A DNA stretch of 64,000 nt from Fontimonas thermophila (lineage in GTDB: Bacteria; Pseudomonadota; Gammaproteobacteria; Nevskiales; Nevskiaceae). Shown here one piece after another: positions 9,573 through 18,612 of the stretch. Under the pieces are notes generated by a model. The model did no database searches, was not told the origin of the DNA, and worked only from the letters and a program-made list of their open reading frames with translations. Location of the stretch: positions 310,001 through 374,000 of the forward strand of contig NZ_FOOC01000001.1 of the NCBI RefSeq assembly GCF_900113085.1, read 5' to 3'. Every line of letters starts with the position of its first letter. The stretch's first letter is position 1. The position numbers and the translations under genes were made by a program.

Positions 9573-10508
9573 ATGAGCCAACACCCCCCCAAGGCGCGCG
9601 TCCTGTTCGTCGATGACGAGCCCCGCGTGCTGACGACGATGCGCATGCTGTTCCGCAATCAATACGACGTGCTTACGGCCGACAGCGGCCAGGCCGCCCT
9701 CGAGTTGCTCAAGACCCAGGCGGTGGACGTCATCGTCAGCGACCAGCGCATGCCCGGCATGACCGGGATCGAGATGCTGCGCGCCGCGCGTGAACTCAAT
9801 CCGGCCGCGATGCGCATCCTGCTCACCGGGTATTCGGATCTCAATGCGATCATCGGCTCGATCAACGAAGGCGAGATTTTCCGCTTCATCAACAAGCCTT
9901 GGTCCAACGACGATCTGACGGCGACGGTGGCGCGCGCGGTCGCGGCGGCGCGCGCCAGCGCCGCCGCTGCACAGGCCGGCGACGGCAGTGCGCCGATCGG
10001 TCCACCGCCGGGTGTGCTCGTGCTCGACGACGATCCGCAAGTGCCGGCCCGCATCCAGACGATCCTGGGCGCGGATTTCCGCGTCGTCGCTGCGCGGTCG
10101 ATGGAAGAGGCCGTGAACCTGCTGGAAAAAGAGCGCATCGGCGTCATCATTTCCGACACGCGCGTCGCCGATAGCCCGGTGCTCGGCCTGATCAGCACGC
10201 TCAAGCAGCATCATCCCGAACTGGTCTCGGTGATTCTGACCGAGCGTGCCGACGCCGGCACCGCGATCGAGCTGATCAACCAGGGGCAGATCTACCGCTT
10301 CATCACCAAGCCGATTCACGACAGCCAGTGCAAGATCACCGTCAGCTCGGCGCTGCGCCAGCACCATCGTCTGGCGCAAAGCCCGGAGCTGCATCAGCGT
10401 TACGAAGTGGCTGCGCCCAAGGCTCAGCCCGCAGCAGCCGAATCGCCCCAGGCCAAATTGATGGATCGCATCCGCACGCTGCGCACGGTGGTCAAGCGCT
10501 GGGTCTGA
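9573..10508 (+). CDS. response regulator with two receiver domains, no output domain
   Basis: A 311-residue protein. The first receiver is complete: acidic pocket VDDE (14-16), phospho-acceptor Asp57 in SDQRMPG, Thr/Lys switch residues including NKPW. A second receiver starts near residue 147 (LVLDDDPQ) with SDTRV in place of the usual SDxxMP and TKP at the end. A basic C-terminal tail follows, with no DNA-binding or enzymatic domain. The first domain resembles the receivers of RpfG/HD-GYP-type regulators. Being paired with the kinase gene, it probably acts in a phosphorelay or by protein-protein contact. AAGGAGAG precedes the ATG. Confidence 0.9.
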   Translation: MSQHPPKARVLFVDDEPRVLTTMRMLFRNQYDVLTADSGQAALELLKTQAVDVIVSDQRMPGMTGIEMLRAARELNPAAMRILLTGYSDLNAIIGSINEGEIFRFINKPWSNDDLTATVARAVAAARASAAAAQAGDGSAPIGPPPGVLVLDDDPQVPARIQTILGADFRVVAARSMEEAVNLLEKERIGVIISDTRVADSPVLGLISTLKQHHPELVSVILTERADAGTAIELINQGQIYRFITKPIHDSQCKITVSSALRQHHRLAQSPELHQRYEVAAPKAQPAAAESPQAKLMDRIRTLRTVVKRWV

Positions 10509-10607
10509 AGCGGCGCACGCCGGGCGCCCCGCCCGAACGGACGAAGCCGGTTCTCATCACGCGGCATAAGTTCGTCCGCCAGAGCACGATTGACCGGCGA
10601 GGAGACG

Positions 10608-11720
10608 ATGGACGCACGCGAGGCGGTCTTCAGCGGCGAGCTGTGGGATCAGTTCTGCGAGGGCCTCAAGCAGGCCGGCCGCACGATTCTGCGACCCGAG
10701 GCACCGGCGACCGAACTCGACCGCGCCGAGGGCTGGCGCTATCTCTCGCGCCTGATCCGCATTGCGCTGGAGTGGCACCTGGAATTTGCCGACGCGGATT
10801 TTCCGTCGTTCTTCATGCCCTCGCACGAGACCGGCAAGATCGGTGCCGACAATCCGGACAATCTCTATCTGATGGCGCGCATCAATGGCGCGCACGCCTA
10901 TGTCATCGAAGGCACCCGCGGTACGGTGCACTATCTGTCTTTCGGCACGCAGAAGGGCGGTTACGAACGCGACGGCAAACTGGAGCAGACCGGATTTCTC
11001 GATCATCACGCGCTGGTGACCGATGCCGACGGCCGCTTCGAGATCGTCGTTTCTGCCGAACGGCCGGCGCAGTGCGCGAACTGGTTACGCATCGAACCGG
11101 CGAGCAATGCCGTGCTCGTGCGCCAGACTTTTCTCGACCGGCGCAGCGAACAACCGGCGCGGCTGACGATCCGCCGGTGCGACACCGATCAGCGGCCGGC
11201 TCCGCTCGATGCCGCACGCATCGCCCAGGGGCTGTTACGCGCCGCAGGTTTCGTCCAGAACACCGCGGCTTTGTTCGCGGACTGGGCGCAAGGCTATCTC
11301 GCGCACGTCAACCAGCTGCCGCCCGCCGACCAGGCGGTGTGCCAGCGCGCCGGCGGCGATCCCAACATCTTCTACTACCACTCTGCCTGGCAACTGGCGC
11401 CGGATGAGGCACTGGTGATCCATATCGCGCGCATGCCCGAATGCCGGTTCTGGAATCTGCAGATCAACAACTGGTGGATGGAATCGCTGGACTACCGCTA
11501 TCACCGCGTGCACTTCAACCAGCATACGGTGAACCGTGACGCCGACGGCGGCATCACGCTCGTCCTCGCCCACCGTGACCCCGGCCATCCGAACTGGCTC
11601 GAAACCGCCGGACACACGCGCGGCACGATGTGCATGCGCTGGGTCGCCGCAAAAGAACACGTCCATCCGACGACGCGGCTCGTCCGTCTCGACGACTTCA
11701 TCCGGGAGGCTCGCCGATGA
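10608..11720 (+). CDS. DUF1214 domain protein
   Basis: A 370-residue soluble protein. The C-terminal third, with FYYHSAWQLAPDEALVIH, CRFWNLQINNWWMESLDYRY and DPGHPNWLETAGH, is typical of DUF1214. Function is unknown; members are frequent in catabolic clusters of steroid- and hydrocarbon-degrading bacteria. GGCGAGGAG just upstream decides the start. Its stop overlaps the sulfotransferase ATG (ATGA), so the two are coupled and probably act on the same compound. There is no signal peptide. Confidence 0.85.
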   Translation: MDAREAVFSGELWDQFCEGLKQAGRTILRPEAPATELDRAEGWRYLSRLIRIALEWHLEFADADFPSFFMPSHETGKIGADNPDNLYLMARINGAHAYVIEGTRGTVHYLSFGTQKGGYERDGKLEQTGFLDHHALVTDADGRFEIVVSAERPAQCANWLRIEPASNAVLVRQTFLDRRSEQPARLTIRRCDTDQRPAPLDAARIAQGLLRAAGFVQNTAALFADWAQGYLAHVNQLPPADQAVCQRAGGDPNIFYYHSAWQLAPDEALVIHIARMPECRFWNLQINNWWMESLDYRYHRVHFNQHTVNRDADGGITLVLAHRDPGHPNWLETAGHTRGTMCMRWVAAKEHVHPTTRLVRLDDFIREARR

Positions 11721-12880
11721 ACGCCCCGGCAATCCGTTTCGAACCCGAAGCCCTGCTGCAGGAGGCCGCAGCGAAAACCGGCCTTTCCGACTTCGGCGAG
11801 CCGAGTTTTCGCGAAGGTCTCGCCGTGTTCTGCCGCGCCCTCGAGACCGAAGCGAAGCTGTCGGACTTCGGGCGCACCCTGCTGCACCAGAAGATCATCG
11901 AGCTGCTGTGCAACCGGCTCGGCGTCGAGGATTGGTACCGACGCCATCCCGAGATCGAGCATGAAACCATCGAAGCGCCGCTGGTCATCGTCGGGTTGCC
12001 GCGCACCGGCACGACCCTGCTGCAGCGTTTGCTTGCCCAGGATGCGCAGTTCTACTCGATGCCGTGGTGGGAATCGCGCTATCCGGTTCCGTTCCCGGAC
12101 GAGGACCTGCGTCACCCCATCCGGCGGATCGAACAGGCGCGCGCCGAGGTCAAGGTCATGGTCGAGGCCATGCCCAAGCTGCTGACCATCCATCCGATGG
12201 ACGCCGACCAGGCCGACGAAGAAGTGATGCTGATGGAGCACAGCTTCATCGCGGCGCTGAACACTTACGCCTGCATCCCCAGTTACATGGACTGGCTGGC
12301 GAAGGCCGATGAACGCCCGGCCTATGCCTACCTGCGGCGCATGCTCAAGTTTCTGCAATGGCAAAAGCGCGCACGCGGCATCACGGCGCAGCGCTGGGTG
12401 CTCAAGTCGCCGCACCATTTGCTGCGCATGTACATTCTGCTCGAGCTGTTCCCTGGTGCGTGCGTGATCCAGACGCATCGCGATCCGGTCGAGACCATCC
12501 CGTCGATCGCCAGCTTTCTCGACACGCTCTGGCGCATCTACAGCAATGATGTCGATCCCACCGCTGCCGGGCGCGAGTGGAGCACGCTGATGGCGCGTGC
12601 CTTTCGCCACACCATGCGCGTGCGCGACGCCCAGCCGCAGGCATTCTTCGACGTGCGCTTCGAAGACACGGTCAGCCAGCCGCTGGCGGTGGTGCGTGCG
12701 ATCTACGCCTGGGCCGGTTATCAGCTCGGGCCGGAGGCCGAAGCCGCGATGCAGCGCTGGCTTGCGGACAACCGCCGCAGCAATCGCGCGGAACATGTCT
12801 ATGACAGCGCCACCTTCGGCCTCGATCCGGAACGGCTGAAGCAGGATTTCGCCGAATACCGCGCGCGCTACCTCTCATGA
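11717..12880 (+). CDS. sulfotransferase family protein
   Basis: A 387-residue PAPS-type sulfotransferase (Sulfotransfer_3-like). The 5'-phosphosulfate loop is GLPRTGTTLLQRLL (PRTGTT at residues 95-100) and the 3'-phosphate motif lies around CVIQTHRDPVETIPS. Members of this bacterial group occur beside DUF1214 and SDR genes in catabolic clusters; whether they transfer sulfate or have another role is not settled. Translationally coupled to the DUF1214 gene, with an SDR 95 bp downstream on the same strand. Confidence 0.88.
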   Translation: MNAPAIRFEPEALLQEAAAKTGLSDFGEPSFREGLAVFCRALETEAKLSDFGRTLLHQKIIELLCNRLGVEDWYRRHPEIEHETIEAPLVIVGLPRTGTTLLQRLLAQDAQFYSMPWWESRYPVPFPDEDLRHPIRRIEQARAEVKVMVEAMPKLLTIHPMDADQADEEVMLMEHSFIAALNTYACIPSYMDWLAKADERPAYAYLRRMLKFLQWQKRARGITAQRWVLKSPHHLLRMYILLELFPGACVIQTHRDPVETIPSIASFLDTLWRIYSNDVDPTAAGREWSTLMARAFRHTMRVRDAQPQAFFDVRFEDTVSQPLAVVRAIYAWAGYQLGPEAEAAMQRWLADNRRSNRAEHVYDSATFGLDPERLKQDFAEYRARYLS

Positions 12881-12975
12881 CCCATGCGAGAGGCACCGGC
12901 GCGCCGACACACGCCATGCCGCAGACCCACGCCTGCGCCGGCCGTCCAGTCTGAACCATTCTTCAGGAGAAGCTC

Positions 12976-13770
12976 ATGCTGCTTAAGGACAAGATCGTGA
13001 TCGTCTCGGGCATCGGCCCTGGTCTCGGCGTCAAGCTCGCCATCGAGGCCGCGCGCGAGGGTGCCGCGGGTGTCGTCTGCGCCGCGCGGACGGCGGAAAA
13101 GCTCGACGACGCGCAACGGCGCATCGAGGCGCTCGGCGTGAAGACCCGGGTACTCAAGCAGGTCTGCGACATCACCGACCGCCGTTCCTGTGCGGCGCTG
13201 GTGGAGGCGACGGTCAAAACCTTTGGCCGCATCGACGCGCTGGTCAACAGCGCGTTCTTCCATGGCGACATGGACTACGTTTCCACCGCGGATCTCGATG
13301 CGTGGATGAGCGGTCCGATCGCGACCAATCTGATCGGCACGCTCAAGCTGACCCAGGCCGTGATCCCGCAGATGAAACAGCAGAGACAGGGGGCGATCGT
13401 CATGATCAACACCATGGCCGTGCGCCAAGTGCCGCCGCTGGGTGAGGCCGGCTATGCGGTTTCCAAGGCCGCGCTCGCCAATGCCGTCAAATGGCTGGCC
13501 AAGGAACTGGGGCCCGACGGCATCCGCGTCAACACCGTACACATGGGCTGGATGTGGGGCGTCCCCGTGCAAAGCTACATGGAATGGCAGGCTCGGCAGC
13601 ACAACGTGCCCGTCGAAACCCTCATCGCCCAGGTTGCCGCGCAAATCCCGCTCGGCCGCATCCCGCCGGACGAGGAATGTGCGCGCGCCGCGCTGTTCAT
13701 GGTCTCGGACTACGCCAGCGTCGTCACCGGGGCATCCCTGGACGTCAATGGCGGGCACTACATGCCCTGA
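12976..13770 (+). CDS. SDR family oxidoreductase
   Basis: A 264-residue classical SDR. The glycine motif is variant (SGIGPGLG, residues 11-18), NSAFF replaces the usual NNAG, the catalytic Tyr-Lys is YAVSK, and the C-terminus GASLDVNGGHYMP closes the fold. The variant motifs match a subgroup found in steroid and terpenoid clusters, but the substrate is not identifiable. AGGAGA lies 6 bp upstream of the ATG. It is the third gene of the DUF1214-sulfotransferase unit and converges with the flavin reductase. Confidence 0.87.
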   Translation: MLLKDKIVIVSGIGPGLGVKLAIEAAREGAAGVVCAARTAEKLDDAQRRIEALGVKTRVLKQVCDITDRRSCAALVEATVKTFGRIDALVNSAFFHGDMDYVSTADLDAWMSGPIATNLIGTLKLTQAVIPQMKQQRQGAIVMINTMAVRQVPPLGEAGYAVSKAALANAVKWLAKELGPDGIRVNTVHMGWMWGVPVQSYMEWQARQHNVPVETLIAQVAAQIPLGRIPPDEECARAALFMVSDYASVVTGASLDVNGGHYMP

Positions 13771-13803
13771 TGCCTAGGCGCAAGTGTTATCGCGACAGTC
13801 GCG

Positions 13804-14793
13804 CTATCGTGGTGGCTCTCCCCACAGCACCGCGGCTTGAGGATCGATCACGGCGAGCAGTCGATTGAGCAGGGATTTGATGACGACGGCGTCGGCGTGG
13901 CCGAGGCGCTCGAGCACCTGTGATTCCACCGATTTGGCCTGCGCGATCAGGCGCAGTGCGAGGTTGCGTCCATCGTCGCTGAGCTCGTAGGCGGTGCCCG
14001 CAGTCGAAGGCGCCGGCGTGACGATGCGGGCAAGGCCGCGGTCGACGAGCGCCTGCACGGCGGCCTGGCTTTGTTCGTCGAGCACGCCTTGCATGCCGAT
14101 GGCCAGATCCTCGGCGCTCATCTGCGGCTTGAGCGTGAGCGAAGCGAGCACGTAGAACTCCTCGTCGCTGAGCCCGGCCTCGGCGAGATAGGGGCGGATC
14201 TGCGCAAAGAAACGGAAGTGACTGCGCCCGAGCAGATAGCCGAGGAAGTCCTCGCCGAAACTGCCGGCCAGATACGCGCTGCGCGGCTTGATGCCGGCCG
14301 GATCGCGGCGCGTCGCATGCGCATAGCGGCCGCCGTGGAACACCAGTGGCGCCGTTTCGTCGCGGTCGAACGCGAGCACCTCGCCGATGAAGATCAGATG
14401 GTCGCCGCCCTGATACTGCGAGGCGGTGCGGCACTGGAAGCGGGCGGCACAGCCCTTGAGCAGTGGGACGCCGCCGATGCCCTGCTCGAGGTCGAGTCCG
14501 CCGAATTTGTCTTCGCCGCGGCGCGCAAAGCGCGCGGACAGTTCTTCCTGGTCGGCGGCGAGCACATGCACCGCCCAATGCCCCGCCTTGCGGAAGGCAT
14601 CGAAGGACAGTGCGCTGTTGGCCAGGCTCCACAGCACCAGCGGCGGGTCCAGCGACACCGAGTTGAAGCTGTTCACCGTCAGTCCGAGCGGCGTGCCGTC
14701 ATCTGCGCGCGTGGTGATGATGGTGACGCCGGTCGCGAACGTGCCAAGCGCTTTGCGGAACTCCAGGGGATCGAAGGTGGCGCTCGTGCTCAT
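13804..14793 (-). CDS. two-component monooxygenase flavin reductase with C-terminal MarR-like domain
   Basis: A 329-residue protein. Residues about 8-165 are an FMN-type flavin reductase (FRKALGTFATGVTIIT, LTVNSFNSVSLDPPLVLW, GDHLIFIGEV). After a linker, residues about 180-329 look like a winged-helix MarR-type domain. This architecture is that of the C1 reductase of p-hydroxyphenylacetate hydroxylase, in which the extra domain lets substrate stimulate flavin reduction. It would supply reduced flavin to an oxygenase such as HsaA/TesA2, not encoded here. It lies 50 bp behind the DUF1302 gene in the same direction. A GTG 54 bp upstream is an alternative start. Confidence 0.87.
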   Translation of the reverse strand: MSTSATFDPLEFRKALGTFATGVTIITTRADDGTPLGLTVNSFNSVSLDPPLVLWSLANSALSFDAFRKAGHWAVHVLAADQEELSARFARRGEDKFGGLDLEQGIGGVPLLKGCAARFQCRTASQYQGGDHLIFIGEVLAFDRDETAPLVFHGGRYAHATRRDPAGIKPRSAYLAGSFGEDFLGYLLGRSHFRFFAQIRPYLAEAGLSDEEFYVLASLTLKPQMSAEDLAIGMQGVLDEQSQAAVQALVDRGLARIVTPAPSTAGTAYELSDDGRNLALRLIAQAKSVESQVLERLGHADAVVIKSLLNRLLAVIDPQAAVLWGEPPR

Positions 14794-14843
14794 GCTCGGT
14801 CGGATCGCAGCAGCGCCGTCGGCGCTGCGGGCGTGCAGGCTCG

Positions 14844-16769
14844 TCACAGGTTGTATTTGATCGAGAACGTCGCGTAGTCGCGGTCGGTGACCGGATTGGC
14901 CGGGATCGGGCTGTCGCGCACCAGACGGCGCGGATTGCCGAGGAACCAGTTGTAGCCGATCGCGAATTCGAGGTTTTGCAAATACTGCGCAGTGATCGAC
15001 AGACCGACGCGCTTGTCGCCCTCGCCGAACAGTGCACCAAAGGTGCCGGCGGTAGAGGCGTAGCCATTGGCGGCGTGTGCAAATGCGATCGGCGTGCCGA
15101 TGTCCCAGCCTGGAAAGACATTTCGGCCCTTGGGCAGCATCAGGATCTGATAGGCCCAGGCGTTGCGGTCATAGAACAGCGCGGTGCCATTGCCACGCGG
15201 ACGCTGGCCGTTTTTCGCCTCGATCGGATCGACCTTGTCCACATACAGATACGCCACTTCGGAAACGATCGCGATCTCGTCGTAGAACGCAAACTTCGGG
15301 TTGGCCACGAACAGCGAGGAGACGTTGGCCTGGTAGGTCTCGGCGCGCGTGAACACCGGGCTGAGCACACCCGAGATCTCGGCGGCGGCGGAGACGTCGA
15401 CGCCGTTGCGGAAGATCAGGTCACCGGCGAGGTTGAGGCCGAACAGCGTCGTCGACCAGCTGCCGGCGATCATCTCGATGTCGCCGAAGTACTTGACGTT
15501 GTAACTGACCGGCACCGACTGCTGGATGATCTCGGTCGTGATCGGCTGCCCCCCGAGCTCGCCGATGAACGCGAAGCCGAAGTTGAGGTTCACCGTCGGG
15601 TTGTGGTTGTGATAGCGGATGTAGTACGCGCCGACGCTGGTCTGCGGCGTCAGCTGGTACTTGGCGCCCACGCCCCACTGGCCGTCGTCGTCGGGGCGGA
15701 TGTCGTCCAGGCGCGGCACGTCGATCGTGCGCGGTGCGTTGATCAGCGACCCGCCGATGCCGCCACCGGCCAGGCACAGAAAGCTCAAGTCGATGCCGGT
15801 TCCGGGAACGGCGAGCAGTCCGGGACAGTTGTCGGCATAGGCCGGGTTGCCGGAGCCATAGGCCATTTGTGCACCGGGGCCAACGACATCGGCCACCGAG
15901 AAGAAGTCGCCGACCGGAAAGACCTCGGTGGGTTTGTAATCGAGCTGGTAATAGCCCATGACCGACAGGTCGTAGCCAAAAGCGATCGTCGCCGAGATCT
16001 GGTGTACCGGCAGCAGGATCTCCTTGATTTCGGCGCCCGGCACGAAGGCCTTGGTGGCGTCGTTCGGTCCCTGTGCGCTGACGATGCCGGGGAAGAACAG
16101 GCTCTCGCCCCAGGCCACCAGATGCTTGCCGAAGCGGACGTTGACGGCGATCTCATCGGTGAGCATGAAATCGCCGTAGACGTAGGCTTCGAGCAGGCGC
16201 GAGCGCCTGCCGTTGTAATAGCGGGCGCCGTCGGTGAAGCGGTTGTGGTCGCAGTTGACGCGATCCGCCGAGCATTCGAAGGTGTTTGGACCGTAGTCGT
16301 TCGGATCGTCCGGATTGACCGGATCACGGTCGTTCTTTTCGTGGAACACCCGGTCGTAGAAAGCCGTGCCGCTGACCACGGCGCCGAGATTCTCGCGCCG
16401 TAGCTGGACTTCGTAGAAAGCGCTCAGACGATTGTTGATCGGGCTGTACCGCTCGAAAGCACGGTTACCGTCATCGAGATTGATCGTCGTCGGCAAGCCG
16501 GTGTGGATGAAGCCGATCGTCTGACCGAATTCCGGCGGGATGTAAACCACCGATTGAAACGGATCGACCGGTCCGTCGATGAGCGCGCCGTGCGGTTTTT
16601 GCATGCGCACGGCGAGGCTGTAGGTCGTCGTGAGCTTATAGGTGCCCTCGATGCCGGCGAACAAATCGAAGGAACCGGCCCAGGCCGGCGCCTGCAGCAT
16701 CGCTGCGCCGAAGCACAATACTTTCGCACCGGATTTGCAGCCCATGATCACTGCCGAACGCCGCGCCAT
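14844..16769 (-). CDS. DUF1302 family outer-membrane protein
   Basis: A 641-residue exported protein. A signal peptide ends near APAWA-G (about residue 31) and the rest is rich in aromatic, Gly and Asn/Asp beta strands, ending in the outer-membrane-like strand DYATFSIKYNL. DUF1302 proteins are predicted beta-barrel porins found with DUF1329 partners in sterol and hydrocarbon degraders; a role in hydrophobic substrate uptake is proposed but unproven. GGGGGAG upstream of the ATG fixes the start. It precedes the flavin reductase gene in the same direction, and a broken second copy lies just upstream. Confidence 0.88.
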   Translation of the reverse strand: MARRSAVIMGCKSGAKVLCFGAAMLQAPAWAGSFDLFAGIEGTYKLTTTYSLAVRMQKPHGALIDGPVDPFQSVVYIPPEFGQTIGFIHTGLPTTINLDDGNRAFERYSPINNRLSAFYEVQLRRENLGAVVSGTAFYDRVFHEKNDRDPVNPDDPNDYGPNTFECSADRVNCDHNRFTDGARYYNGRRSRLLEAYVYGDFMLTDEIAVNVRFGKHLVAWGESLFFPGIVSAQGPNDATKAFVPGAEIKEILLPVHQISATIAFGYDLSVMGYYQLDYKPTEVFPVGDFFSVADVVGPGAQMAYGSGNPAYADNCPGLLAVPGTGIDLSFLCLAGGGIGGSLINAPRTIDVPRLDDIRPDDDGQWGVGAKYQLTPQTSVGAYYIRYHNHNPTVNLNFGFAFIGELGGQPITTEIIQQSVPVSYNVKYFGDIEMIAGSWSTTLFGLNLAGDLIFRNGVDVSAAAEISGVLSPVFTRAETYQANVSSLFVANPKFAFYDEIAIVSEVAYLYVDKVDPIEAKNGQRPRGNGTALFYDRNAWAYQILMLPKGRNVFPGWDIGTPIAFAHAANGYASTAGTFGALFGEGDKRVGLSITAQYLQNLEFAIGYNWFLGNPRRLVRDSPIPANPVTDRDYATFSIKYNL

Positions 16770-16887
16770 CGTCACTCCCCCGAATCGTTCTGGATCGCCG
16801 CAGCGACACCGTAGAGGCATGGGCGGCAAACAGCATCACCCGAATTGATTAGGGGTGCGGATGCGCTGCGGCGATGGAAACGGATTG

Positions 16888-16995
16888 TCAGAACGTGTAC
16901 TTCATGGTGAACGCGGTGTAATCGCGGTCGGCATACGGGCGTTTCTTGAAGTCGGGGGTGCCGAGAAAAGCGTTGAGGCGGATGCCGGGGTGTGG
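16888..16995 (-). pseudogene. C-terminal remnant of a second DUF1302 gene
   Basis: The minus-strand frame encodes about 35 residues ending GTPDFKKRPYADRDYTAFTM-KYTF-stop. It matches the C-terminal end of the neighbouring DUF1302 protein (FLGNP...TDRDYATFSIKYNL). An in-frame TGA (16996-16998) lies immediately upstream and no further DUF1302-like sequence follows, so the rest has been lost. It sits between the intact DUF1302 gene and the divergent WS/DGAT gene and marks a deletion or replacement breakpoint. Confidence 0.75.
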
Positions 16996-17105
16996 TCAGT
17001 TGTTGCTTGCCCGGCGTACGCCCTGCGCAGTGGCTTGTGTCAGAGAAATCAGGCACCGTATCAGTAACAGAGGCGCTGCCGTCCTGCTCAAGAGGGGGAG
17101 AGAAC

Positions 17106-18518
17106 ATGCGATATCTCAGTCCGCTCGATGCCGCTTTCCTGCGGATGGAGTCGGCCCGCACGCCGATGCACGTCGGTGCGATGATGACGTTTCGGCTGCC
17201 GCAGGGTGCGCCGCGGGATTTTCTGCAGCGTCTGCTGGCGCGGATGCGCAAGCATCCCTTCATGCCGGAGCCGTTCAACTGCCGGCTTGCACGCACGCGC
17301 TGGTCCCGTCTCGCGCCTGCCTGGGAACAGACCGAGCTCGACATGGACTACCACCTGCGCCATTCGGCGTTGCCGTATCCCGGCGGCGAACGCGAGCTGG
17401 GTCAGCTCGTCGCGCGGCTGCACTCGCACCCGCTCGATTTGAGCCGGCCGCTGTGGGAATGCCACGTCATCGAGGGCTTGGCTGGCGACCGCTTCGCGCT
17501 TTACTTCAAGGCGCATCACTGCGCGATCGACGGTATTGGCGCGATGCGCATGGTGCAGCGCTGGCTGTCCGAAGATCCGCAGGATCCGCGCGTGGACGGT
17601 CCTTGGGTCGTCGCCACGCGGGCCGATCCGGAGCCGCCGCGGGCGCACACAGGTCTGGTCGAGCGCCTGCGCAAGCCGATTGCGTTCGCCGGCCGGCAAA
17701 TCCGCTCGCTCGGTGATCTCGCCAAGGCACTGGTGCAGATGAGCCAGGGCGAGGACAGCAGCGTGCGCGCGGCGCTCGCGGTGCCGCGCAGCCTGTTTAA
17801 CGTGCCGGTCACCCAGCAGCGTCGCTTGGGAACACAGATCCTGAGCCTGCAGCGGATCAAGGCGATCGCCGAAGCGGTGGGGGCGAGCACCAACGACGTG
17901 CTGATGGCGATCTGCGGCGGCGCCATCCGGCGCTATCTGCTTGAGCAGCAGGCGCTGCCGGAGAAGACGCTGCTCGCCTCCGTGCCGGTCGGGCTCCAGC
18001 GCCCGGACGGTACGCCGGGCAATGCCGTCGTCGGTTTCGTCGCGCCGCTCGGCACGCATATCGAGGATCCGCGCGCGCGCCTGCAACTGATCCACCGCGT
18101 CACCGCGCGCGCCAAGCAGGAGCTGGGTGCGATGCCGCCGGATGCGCTCGCGCAGTTCGCGCTGCTCGGCTTATCGCCGCTGATCCTCGGCCAGATGACC
18201 GGCGCGCTGCCGAAACTGCCGCCGCTGTTCAACGTCGTCGTCTCCAACGTCGTGCTGTCGAAAAAGCCGCTCTATCTGATGGGCGCGGAGCTGGAGGCGA
18301 TGTATCCGGTGTCGTTCCTGTTCGATGGGTATGCGCTGAACATCACGCTGGTGGGTTACTGCGACCGCGTGGCGGTCGGCTTTCTCGGCTGCCGCGATGC
18401 GATCCCGCACCTGCAGCGGCTGGCGGTGTATTCCAGCGATGCGCTCGATGAACTGGAACGCGCGGTGCAAGCGCAGCCGGCGCGCGCTCGGCGGATCCGG
18501 ACGCGGCGTCGTCATTGA
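17106..18518 (+). CDS. wax ester synthase / diacylglycerol acyltransferase (WS/DGAT)
   Basis: A 470-residue enzyme. It begins with the family signature MRYLSPLDAAFLRME and has the catalytic HHCAIDG (HHxxxDG, residues 137-143) plus the C-terminal NVVVSNVVLSKKPLYLMGAE block. It joins fatty alcohols or diacylglycerol to acyl-CoA to make storage wax esters or triacylglycerol at the membrane/lipid-droplet surface. A strong AGGGGGAG site precedes the ATG, so the in-frame upstream extension is not used. It fits an organism that lives on hydrophobic carbon sources. Confidence 0.95.
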   Translation: MRYLSPLDAAFLRMESARTPMHVGAMMTFRLPQGAPRDFLQRLLARMRKHPFMPEPFNCRLARTRWSRLAPAWEQTELDMDYHLRHSALPYPGGERELGQLVARLHSHPLDLSRPLWECHVIEGLAGDRFALYFKAHHCAIDGIGAMRMVQRWLSEDPQDPRVDGPWVVATRADPEPPRAHTGLVERLRKPIAFAGRQIRSLGDLAKALVQMSQGEDSSVRAALAVPRSLFNVPVTQQRRLGTQILSLQRIKAIAEAVGASTNDVLMAICGGAIRRYLLEQQALPEKTLLASVPVGLQRPDGTPGNAVVGFVAPLGTHIEDPRARLQLIHRVTARAKQELGAMPPDALAQFALLGLSPLILGQMTGALPKLPPLFNVVVSNVVLSKKPLYLMGAELEAMYPVSFLFDGYALNITLVGYCDRVAVGFLGCRDAIPHLQRLAVYSSDALDELERAVQAQPARARRIRTRRRH

Positions 18519-18612
18519 AGCGAGCGTGCATTTACCGTGCATTTATTGGCCCCAGCCAGACGGCGCGCCGACGTCGGGCGGCACCTGAGCGGTAAAGCGC
18601 GGTGTCCGACGT

